Below, piece after piece: positions 1 to 10,500 of a DNA stretch of 64,000 bases (its first letter is position 1; each line of letters starts with the position of its first letter). Where the stretch lies: NCBI GenBank assembly GCA_000149265.1, contig CH003394.1, forward strand, positions 8,182 through 72,181, given 5' to 3'. The position numbers and the translations under genes are program-made. Origin of the DNA: Ciona savignyi (Eukaryota; Chordata; Ascidiacea; Phlebobranchia; Cionidae). The notes under the pieces are model-generated. The model was not told the origin of the DNA. It ran no database searches and saw only the letters and a program-made list of their open reading frames with translations.

Positions 1-201
1 ACACATATATGTATACATTTTTTAAACTCAAATAACTAAAAAATTTCAAATGCAAACCTATATATCATCTTATATTGGTAAACGCAGAAATTATTCAGCT
101 CTCCAGCGCCACCTCACTGATCAAAATCGGCCGTATACTTTTCCAGTTATGCAATTTTCGGCGCTGTCGACTTGAGTCGACAGCGGCAGTTAAAGGGTTA
201 A
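1..201. mobile_element. Probable piggyBac-like element end (partial)
   Basis: The segment ends at a TTAA (198-201). Read inward from that TTAA on the minus strand, the terminus CCCTTTAACTGCCGCTG is followed by the self-complementary motif GTCGACTTGAGTCGAC and a second GCGCCGAAAATTGC block. A TTAA target with a CCC(T)n terminus is typical of the piggyBac superfamily. The other end lies left of the window, so the element cannot be delimited and could be non-autonomous. No transposase reading frame is visible. Confidence 0.35.
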
Positions 202-787
202 AGATGGATGTTGGGTTATGCATGGTTAACCCTAAAATGATTGTTTAAAGGTTAAGGGTTTGTACTATAGAAACCGTGGTAAAGTGATGCGCTTGTTATG
301 GTCTAAGCAAAAAAACATTAAATCTGATATAATAATTTTATTTTAAAAGGAAGTTTCAAAACGCACTCATTCAATTTTCCATTAACTTCTCATTAGGATG
401 AAATTATTCTGGCTTTATGTTTTTTATGCATATTCCTTGGTGTTGCATTTGATGTTTTAAGCTGTGGAGCTCATATTATTATTTGTAGGCTCGTCATAAG
501 TTAGCATTCCTCTACTGTGGTAAACAGAAAAACTCACAAATGGTGAGAGACTGTAAAGAGCTTAATAGTATATTACCACTTATATACAGATTTCATGCTA
601 AAACGAACTTAAGGATTAGTGAAGTTTTAAACCAAAAAGAAAATCATAAATTTTAACCATCATTCCCCATTTCCTTAATGCAACATAGGTTCAATATCAC
701 CAAGTTCGCCAGGGGCTGGGGGAAAGGGGAGTACAGTATAAAATGTTGTGTTTAAATTTGCATCACACAAAAATCCGATATCCGCAG
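202..787. other. Non-coding, presumed PI3K-C2 intron
   Basis: AT-rich sequence with no coding segment recognised on either strand. It precedes the first PX-domain exon visible in the window and is therefore probably intron of that gene. The 3' splice site TATCCGCAG ends at 787. Confidence 0.5.
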
Positions 788-3785
788 ATGTTCTGTGTGA
801 AAGTGACGCGGGAGAAGCACTCGGCCACGAAAGACAGCTACGTCTTCCGGACTTTCAGCGAATTCGAGGAGCTTCACAGGAAGTTGTCCTATGTGTACCC
901 CTCCCAGATGCCGAGGTGTGTGTCTGATCTACAAGTTCATGACATAGCTTTTGTTTCGGCTAATTTTGGTTCGGCCAATTTCAATATACTGGCTCAAGAA
1001 TTAAGATATTGTGTTCTATTTGTAATTGTCTGTCTATTTGTGCTGGTTTTAAATATCCAGTTGTTTCACACATGCAGGGCATGGTGTATTTGCGTTTGTC
1101 TAGATTTCTGATTTTAAAGTTCCAAAATTCCAAATCCTTCAAAATAAAATAGTTGGGTGTGATACCAATATAAATAATAATTTTTTTTCGGTATTTTCTG
1201 CAGTTTTTCCGACAGTGTGGTTGTGGGCAGGTCACAAGTGAAACAAGTGGCTGAACGAAGGAAAATCAAGTTGAACTCGTATCTTTCGTTTCTTTTCAAA
1301 TCTCAACGCACCATATCTATGGTGGGTGGCAAAGGAGCATTCTCATACCCTCAACAATAAAGTTTAATTTGCTTAATGTTAGATATAAATACTACCTGGG
1401 CCATGTTACACACATATACAACTGTATTACAGCCCTACAAATTACTATACACATACTAAAAAACAGTTGCAGCCGCAGCCGAAAAGTTTGTGCAAGCAAC
1501 GTGTCTTATTCTTATCTATTTGTAGGGCTGTGATGTTGTCAACCATACCCATTATTTTTGTTATTTTTTTCTAAATATTTCTGTGTACAGTAAGTGAACC
1601 GTAGTTTATTTTGCTTTAAACTTTATTAATAATTAATTTTTAAGTTAGACGTTTTTTAAAAATTTAATATCTATTTTAAATTTTATTTAATTTAATTTTT
1701 TTTTATTTATTTATTTTTTTTGAAGTTTATTTATTTTTTTTAATGGATCTATATGAATTTCCAGCACGACCTCGTGTACACCTTCTTCCACCCGATCCTC
1801 CGGGATGAGGAGAAGATAACGAAGCCTCCTCCCAAGTCTCCCGATCTCACTGTGGGAGGGGAGATCAAGATCTCACTGCACTACAAGAACAACGCGCTTT
1901 ATATCATGATCATTCACTGCAAGAACTTGGTGAGACATTGGGGTGGCGAGTTCACCTTTATATCCCCTGTAGAGATGTCAGAATGAGGTTAAGTCATATG
2001 GTTTTCTCTGTTTTAACCCCAGGGTGGGACAAGCAATGAGGTTACCCATGTTTAAACCTCAGGTTGGGATAACATTTAAATCCCTTCATAAGACAACACA
2101 CGATGTTAGATGAATAACACAAGCAATTGTCTGGTTACCTCATGCCTACTTTAGGTTACTAGAGCTATGCCAGTGTGTTGTTTACAGTAGAAAGATTTAT
2201 TGAGTTCAACCCATTTAACCTATGAGTTTAAGGCAAGAGTCCACGTGTTGCCCTTTACTAACACTTCGACTAGCTAGTCACCTGCTTCGATCTAAGAACT
2301 TCAGCTAACTCTAGAACTGAGCCACCAGGCCGGACATCTCATTTCATTTCATTTGATCGTAGCAATGTGTGTTAACTATTGACACACTCTGTTGGTAAGT
2401 GGTGGATATCAAACCCACAACCTTCCAGCTGGTGGTCGAATCAAACTAAATAAATTCATATCGAGGATGTTTTAAACAGGCACAACAGACTAGTTATGGA
2501 AGGCTGACATTAGAACCTTTGTATTTTCATATAATGGTAGAAAACTAAAAGGAGGGAAAGAAGAAAGAAGGAAAACTGCTCATTAAAATGACCATTATGA
2601 TATTAGTGTTAGTTTTAAACATGTGGTTAGAGTTAGTTCTGGGGTTGAGATTAGTGTTGAGAGCAGTGTTTAAATTAGTTTCCGTAATTTTTAGTAAGCA
2701 GTTTTCCTCCTTTTAGTGTTACCCAACTTCATGCAAGCGCTACTGCCTTGGAAACTGGTTTGGGTGAAATTCTTAAACATTTGGGTCAGCAGCCCATCAG
2801 CTGCTACAAACCACCCAGCAATATCATTCAGACACATTGCTCTGATTGTTCTAACCCTTTTATTTTGTTTCCAGCTCAGAATAAACGGTGCTGATCCTGA
2901 CCCGTACGTCAAAACTTACCTCTTACCTGATGTCTCTCATTCCACGAAGAGAAAAACTAAAGTAGCAAGAAAAACACTGCACCCAACGTTTAATGAAATG
3001 GTAACTATTTCGGAGCATGATGTATTGAGTGATACAACCAGTGTTTAACCCTAGAGAGGGGACAACGATAGTCACTATGCTAAGGGTAATTTTTGGACTA
3101 ACTTGTTCACAGTCGAGTTACTGGAACTATTACAATGTGTCTTTTTCATCACAACTAGAAGCGCAGTTTGAACCATTAGTCACTGTGTTCTGAAAAGGCC
3201 AGGGTAACTGATCAGCATTCATCTGGTTTCGATCCAACTCTTAGTTAGACCAATGAGTCTGGTGGGTTAGTGTGACGCCTTTCAATCGAAGGTTGCAGGT
3301 TCGAAAGCTAGTCAGTTGTGTCATTGGGCAAGGCACTTAACGCACATTGCCTAAACCCCAAATGCACTAATGGGTTCTACTAAATTAAAGGAACGTCTTA
3401 ATCATACACAACACACTGCAATAGCTCCGGTAACTTGATGTTGGGCGCGAGGTGATATGACGATTTCCCGTGTGTTAACCCCCTTGGTTTTACAAATCAC
3501 TGGGATAAACATGAATATCCTATCCTATCTTTTGACTGAGGGTTGAAGCATTACCACCTGACCAAACCAACTAATTTTTCCTGCTATGTAAAAACATCTA
3601 CTTCCCAGCTCGTGTATAACATGCCGTTGGAGGAGATCCAGCAGAAACGCCTCCACGCCGCAGTCTGGAACTACGAGAGCTTGCAAGAGAATGAGTTCAT
3701 GGGAGAGACGATGTTCGACTTATCGACGCTTGATCTGCAAACTGAGAGCACTGCCTGGTACAAGCTCAGATCCAGTATATCTTGA
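788..3785 (+). CDS. PIK3C2: Class II phosphoinositide 3-kinase, C-terminal PX and C2 exons (5' truncated by window)
   Basis: Five exons encode the last 237 residues of a PI3K-C2 lipid kinase, which phosphorylates PI and PI4P on endosomal and clathrin-associated membranes. Exons: 788-915, 1204-1321, 1765-1929, 2875-3000, 3609-3785; phases agree across all junctions. The first two exons give a PX domain (FRTFSEFEELHRKL, then VAERRKIKLNSYL). The linker carries the family signature VYTFFHPILRDE. The last three exons give the C2 domain (GADPDPYVKTYLLPD, RKTLHPTFNEM, MFDLS), ending TGA at 3783. This order and the C-terminal C2 match vertebrate PIK3C2A/B. The kinase, helical and N-terminal regions lie to the left, outside the window. 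Which vertebrate paralogue it matches best cannot be told from this part. It is convergent with the transporter gene at 4503. Confidence 0.93.
1430..1530. mobile_element. Short inverted-repeat element (MITE-like)
   Basis: A 101-bp segment has perfect 13-bp terminal inverted repeats, CAGCCCTACAAAT and ATTTGTAGGGCTG, in an intron of the PI3K-C2 gene. No clear target duplication is seen, so the superfamily cannot be assigned. Confidence 0.45.
2120..2332 (-). repeat. tRNA-derived SINE, diverged copy
   Basis: Matches the window's common SINE in reverse (the GGTTACTAGAGCTATG block, the TGTGTTGT block, and the tRNA-like head at GACTAGCTAGTCACC). It is clearly diverged, hence old, and sits in a PI3K-C2 intron. 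Confidence 0.6.
2546..2722. mobile_element. Inverted-repeat element with ACTAAAAGGAGG ends
   Basis: The left end has ACTAAAAGGAGG followed by GGAAAACTGCT. The right end has AGCAGTTTTCCTCCTTTTAGT, an imperfect inverted copy. The core contains GTTAGTTCTGGGGTTGAG-type sequence that recurs at 53925-54107 and partly at 26700-26750. It is a non-autonomous MITE-like family with no coding capacity. Confidence 0.5.
3248..3531 (+). repeat. tRNA-derived SINE, near full length
   Basis: The forward copy runs from a tRNA-like head (B-box-like GGTTGCAGGTTCGAAAG) through AAGGCACTTAACG, ACACAACACACTGCAATAG and GGTAACTTGATG to the tail GGGATAAACATGAATATCC. It lies in the last intron of the PI3K-C2 gene. Confidence 0.85.
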
Positions 3786-4303
3786 AGTCTGTTGTTCCGG
3801 CGTTTTCGCAATTTTTTGTATTTATTTGTTACCGCTCTTAAAGTATTTATTCTGTGTCGGGAATCTAAGTTTAATTTATTGAGTCTTTCGTAAAAAGAGA
3901 CCTTGTAAAGTACTACGCACTTCGTCAACCCAACTATAGACACGTGGTAGTAAAAGACTGTCATTGTGCCTAATTCTTTGATCCTTAAACTTTGGTATAA
4001 CACAACAACAACAACATTTCTTGACATGTGGCTTCGCCGGGAAATTCTCATTCTCGGCACACACTTGACACTGTGCCTGTAATGTTTATTAGCAGCTTGT
4101 ACATACCTTTCCAATGCACTATGCGATTCGCTGTTAGCTCCAGTGCACTTGTGTGTAGCAAATATTGCATGCCGGCAAATTCACTTGTTCCATATTTTCC
4201 CCCTATATATCCAACTTTTTTGATTTGAACCGATTTTATAACTTGATTAAAACTTGTGCAATCTGTCAGCTGTTTATTTCGACCAAACAAAAGAGAGAAT
4301 ATG

Positions 4304-4309
4304 AATAAA
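4304..4309 (+). promoter_or_regulatory. Candidate poly(A) signal of the PI3K-C2 gene
   Basis: AATAAA lies 519 bases past the PI3K-C2 stop and 194 bases before the stop of the convergent transporter gene. A TTTATT (AATAAA on the minus strand) at 4273-4278 could serve that opposite gene. If both are used, the two 3' UTRs overlap. Assignment is by position only. Confidence 0.3.
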
Positions 4310-4502
4310 GATCTCGAATAAGGAAATGAATATACAGGATTTATGGCAGTTTTTAGGAATTTTATGGAATAGTTTTGCCAGAACATTGCAGTAATGATCA
4401 TCCACATGACCAGCAAGCTTAAACGATCACAACATATTGGAAAACTGCATCTGGTTATTAACGTTTCAGCACATTATAAAAAACACTGATTTTTTATCCA
4501 CT

Positions 4503-7500
4503 TTATATTAAGATTTGGTTTTCGAGTTTGTTTCCGCTTTCCTCATGGACTTTAATTTTTTCTGTTTCATTGGAGCTTGAATTCTCAGCATTTGTGCTCC
4601 TGGACCAAGTTTCTTCATCGCTTGTGCCGAAGATGAGATAAACAGCTAAACCGAATGCTGTGACGGCTGCGGTTGAATAGAACACAGCCCTCCAGTTTGA
4701 TAAAGCCTGCAGATAGACAATTTTCATGTTAAATATCTTACTGAACCCCGAACCTAACTCGCTTAGGGATGTGCTTATAGTTGGTGGGGAAGTGAGAACT
4801 GTATTGAAATTTACACTAAAAGATTGTTAGAATTAAGTTTATTTAAATTTCAGATCTGATAACCGATGATGCAAACAACATACACTAAGCATGTTCCCGA
4901 CTTGATTTATGTCTGGGAAGCGTTAGATATATGGCAATTTTCCCGGGGGTTATTATTCACAAAAAAGACAAATGCTGTACTAAAAGGACTGTTGCGTCTT
5001 TTCTCGGTGCCTACTAGACCAGAAGTAGCACAAAACGCGCAACTCCAGCAATATCAAGACGTTATTCCAACTCCAAAACTTGTATTCCTCTTTTTCGTTA
5101 GGATATTACTAAAATTTGCGGTTTTTAAATATTTTACACAGTAGACTAACTAACTCATGAACTTCACTTCTATACATAACGGAGAAATTATTATTAAAAA
5201 ACACCTGGCCCAATTTAACTATGAAAATACTGCAACCAGTCACTTCAAAAACTCCCAAATCTTTTAAAGGCCCAAAATCTTACACGAGGTATAAATATTG
5301 CGCAACAACGATAACAATAGGCATTGTTACGTCTAATAGCCTCATTTATAATATTACTCCCCAGTGTATACTCATGATGGAGTGATTTCAATGTAACAAG
5401 GACCAACTACGGTTGGTGTTATGTGGTGTTCATTTAAAAAAATGCACCCTGATTATTTTTGTCAAAAAAGACAGATCTAACATTCAACCTACCCCATCAC
5501 CCAATATAACTCCAACCATTTGTGGTGCTGCTAGAGATATACAGCAAGCCAGAGTGTTGGAAAACGAGTACATGATGCCTCCGTATTTTGGTGCCATGTC
5601 CACCATTGAAGAGCGGTAACCAGGATCTATAGATGTATGCTGGCGTTCAGAACTATATTTTAGCAGGTTTTCACATAGATATTGGGTTTTGAGGTGATGT
5701 CTGCTAAGTCACTTGGCCACAGATACAACCAACTCAGTTGTGCGATCGGGATATTTTGAATCAATTTCATAAATGATTTGAAAAATCCCTCAGTCCAGGT
5801 CACTTTTTGGTGATTTTTTTACTTTATACTGATGATTAAATGCTACATTATATGTTTTACAGTGAGGTAGAGAACGCAGGACTAACTCACAGTTCAGGGC
5901 AAAGAACATGTAATATGTGCAGAGTAGGGCCACCGTCATCCACACATCACATCCGAATGACGGTAACATTATGAGGGACAGAATCGGGATGATTTGAGCG
6001 ATGAATGAGAAAAGCTGTAGACAGTAACATTATGATGGTATGGAGAGTTTTGTACTTAATTTAAATTCAATTTAATTTGGCATACAGGAGGAAAAATAAG
6101 TCTATTATCCTGAGATCACATTCACAAGCTTGAGATGCAACAGATATCACAGGTGGTGCGTTTATGTTAAATTACGATATCTGTGTGGACCAAAGTAGAG
6201 GTCAAATATGATTCAAAATATAGAGATAATATATGACACAAATATGACAGCTGCCAATTGTTTTCAACTTGTAATGAGCTTGTTGTTAGCTCCGGTTTTA
6301 AAAAGTATACTGTTGCACCATACAGTCGGTCAACCTCTCCAGTTTAGATGCAGCGATTTTATACCATATTTTTAATTCACCTTTCGCAATTTTGTCCTGC
6401 TTAGCCATTTCCTCACCAACATAAAATCGGCAGCGAACCCACCCACCAGAAGAAGCAATACATTCAAACCATATGGCAGAGAAGACAGTATACCGGCCTG
6501 TTGGTGGAAGTTTGATTAATAACAGGGAAGACATAACATAAAAATAAATAAAACAAGTTTACAGGGTTTTTTTACAGGCATTTGTGTGACTTTTGAAAAT
6601 ATTAACTCTTTCACTCCCGGGTAAATGCATTAATTCAAACATGCTGTCCCGCAGTGTTTTTTTACAATTTTTAGTCATTTTCAAATTAGCACAGTTTTTC
6701 AAAAGTTTATGCTATGATTTAATATTTACTATGGTTGAAAAGTAAATTTACCCCTCTTTTAAACAAGCCACATACCTAGAATCTACCTCCAATAAAAAAT
6801 ATATTATGTATGTAATTTTAGTGAACACCACTTTATATGTAAAAAAAATTCTGCTCGACTTTGAAAAATTTGAGGTGCACTGACAAACGAAATACTCACC
6901 AATTATTGGTATGCCCAAATGATATGAAAATTGGAATGTAGACTGTCTAATAGTTTTTGTACTCAGGAAAATTTGAACTGTATTTTTATCTTTAGTAGTT
7001 TTTTTACTATTCCTAATTGAAATTTCCCTTTATTCTAACTATATTATGAAAAAATGAACCAAAATGCATTGAAGTTTTGTAGACTTAAAACGGTGAAAAG
7101 TATAAAAAAGAATAGTGAAGGAAGTGTAAAAAGGGCATACAAAAGCAAACAAACACAAATACTATTTCCAATATTCTCGAATTGTATGATATTCATCAAA
7201 GCAGGGCACACACAACTAGTCTCGCCGCCTTTTTCTTTATCGTGCGCTCAGCACGCCCAGCTGGGTTAATGCTTTGGTGAACACAACGCTTACCGCTTGT
7301 AGCGAAAACGTCACCAACGCTCTCCCTCTTATCTCAACGGGACGAAATTTACAGAGAATGTAAAGAAAGACTTGCTTGACAAAAAGAGATTCTCCGCAAG
7401 TTAACACGACTCCTATTGGCTGAGTTAGTCACGTGTAAATTCGTGTAAAATCGATAGAAATAAGAGGCGAAGCCTTGAAAAAGAAAGGCTATTACTCCTC

Positions 7501-10500
7501 GCATTTTTAATATTTCTTTACGAAAATTACAGAGAATAAATTAGAGGGTTTCCTTGATCGAATGAGCCATAGCTGAGGTCTCTACCATTACGGATTGCGG
7601 AGAAATCGTTTTTTAGATTTGCACCCATTTATGTGCAACGCGGGATACCATGTTTTCCCACCAACTCGCGATATATGGCGAGTTGGGACAGAAAGAGTTA
7701 AAAATTGTAACAAAAATAAAAAAGTATTTATGTTTTATCTTTGTAAACGGAAAAAACGCACAGGCTGTTTATATATAGGTAATTCTTGTATTGCCTTGCG
7801 CCCACTGTCAAGTTATTGCAGCGTTTTGTGTATGATTAAGACATTTTTTTAGTTTGGTAACAAGATGTTCACTAAGTGACTTGCACAAGAACAAAAACGA
7901 CCAGCTAGCGATCAGTTTCAATCATACAAGCTTTTACTGAAAGTCGACGTACAAACCGACCAAACTTTTTGACCAGATAAATTAAAAAAAGAAATCTAAA
8001 AAAACTTGAGCTGACCATGACTCGGCCTGAAATTTAAGATGACTCTAATAAAACTTTAGCGCTAAAGATACGAACCGATTTGATGTTGAAATGCAGAACA
8101 CGGACAATGTAGGTCGGCACCCACGCAACCGTGATGAAAGTCGCCCAGTTCTCTGTCACATGATTGCACACCACCGCCCAGTACGGCTTGGAAGTTAAGA
8201 TTTTCCTCCAGGGCATTGGCTCTTGTGCCTCGGTCTGAAACACGTGTTTTGTGAATTTTGAATTAATTGGTCTGTAAGAAAGCAAAAATAATACTTTGGA
8301 GACGTTTTAGATGTTGCTTTATTTAGTTTTGAATTAAGGTTGCAGTTACACCATAAATACATTTTGTTATGTGTCTGACAAAAATGTTTTATTTTTAAGC
8401 GCCACTAGAACGATAACGTTTTTTGTTCAAGAATGTTTTTCGTTCTAGTGGATTCACATCAATAAAACTTTTCGGTTTGTCCTTTTTGTCTAAGTATGGA
8501 GTTACAATTTTAACTATAACTATACATAAAAATAAATCTAAAGGTATAGCAATTTTATATTGACATTTAGAAGTATGGCATAGTAATTTATAGTGGTTCC
8601 AATATTTTGCACTTCGACAAACAACAGCTTAGAATATGTACGGTAAATGTATTTGTTTAGTCTCGTCAAATTAAACAACGACACTGGTGTTCGATTACAG
8701 TTTGCAGGAAACTACAATAATGGCAAAATTGAGGATGATTCAGAGGAAAAATATAAACGTATTTTGAATATTTAGTGCTGTTGATGTACCAATGAGCATG
8801 ATAAATAAAATATGAATATAACTCAATAAACATCAACACTTTACTGCACAGCACAAAATTGATGTATGAATGTGATATTAGTTTGAAGCAAAAAAAACTT
8901 TTGAAATATGGGACACATTTTATGCATGTATTTATTAGGCCTAGTCTATTTAAGTACAACAGAATAAGAAAGGATAGGATAATCATGTTTATCTCCGTAA
9001 AAAATCGTCAGATCACCTTGTGCCCACCGTCGGGTTTGCGGGTTAGAAATTAATTAAATCGGTCTTGGAATAATTGCAGTTTACTTAAGTTTAGTGTATT
9101 TATTTTAGAATATCTTCGTATTACATATTTATGTTACCTGTGCTACATATTAACAAGAAAACAATTGCTAGGCTGATATTGCATTACATTAAACTCATGC
9201 GAAAAAAAAAAACATGCCAGAAAAAATAGCACACTTACTATTTCTGAAAAACCTAGTGTAAATCAGCGCATGAGAGACAGTGCGTAATGTTTAAAAATAT
9301 TAAACCGACATGCCAAAAACGTTTTTGTTGTTTTGATGTAAATCCATCCTAAATGATATATTCCGAAATGTACCAATGTGAAAAGTTGTATTTTGGCTTG
9401 AGTTTTTTTGCCTATACAATACAGCTTACAACCCCCAGCATTATAAGCCTTGATGAAGGTTAACTAAGCTTTTGCAAGATATTGTTTGCATCGGTTTAAC
9501 ATTAAGTCGTTTTTAATTGTGTTTCAAGTGGATGATCTGTTGTTAAAAATTGAACAACAGGACTAGGAAAAGGCAAAACGAAGAACAGTGAAAAAGATGT
9601 TAAAAAATATTATATAAAATATAAAAATAGACGTAATGTCGATATAAATCACCAAATAATTTACATGTTGAATATCTTACCTTAGCATTCTCTCCTGATA
9701 TAGATACCGTTATGTATTCCCTTTCTTCCTGGGATATTGTGGGGTGGTCTTCAGGTGAGTCGCGGATTAGAAAATACCAACCCAACGACCAAGCGCAACC
9801 AACGGCACCTAATGTGTTAAAACAACGATGGAATTATTACTTTTTATTGCAGAAAGTTTATTGCAACTTTTAATGTACGGCAGGATCCACAAAAGGATAA
9901 GATAGAATATTTATGTTTATCCCTGTGAATGTAAAAATGCAAGGTGGGCTATCATAAGGGCAATCATTATATTACTTCGCGTTTAAATAAGGATGCATTT
10001 GTACTTAAGTAATCGTCAGATTACCTTGCGGCCACTGTAGGGTCACCAGGGCAATTTCGGTTGTATATTTTTGACAAATTTCTATAATTTTGGTGGAGCC
10101 CATTAAATCTAGTAGTTTCAGGCAATGTTAAAGTCCCCTGCCCAAGGACACAACCAACCAGCTAGCAACCGTTTCGAGCATGCAACTCTTTTGGCTGAAA
10201 GGCGAAGCACTAAATCACGTAGCTATTTAGATAGATCCCAGCTGTTTTTGCATTTGGTATTGTAACAAATTCCTGTGTTATAATGCCCACTGTGTTTTAC
10301 CAATATCAAGCATGAATAAGTATTTTAAATCCTACATGTTGACCTTTCAAAACCTTCAGGATTTTAACATATTTTCCACTAAAACTTCTAATTTTTTTTA
10401 CTACCTGACCAGTTTGCTGAAGGACCACTCAAAAAACAAACAAGCACAATATTCGGCCTGTTTATGCAGCCATAAAAGTTTAGGAGCCTAGTACCTGTGA

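Noticed and set aside
3671-4114. A 147-codon open frame on the minus strand
   Set aside because: It is antisense to the last PI3K-C2 exon and its 3' UTR. The composition is unlike any protein family I know, and the plus-strand exon explains the openness.
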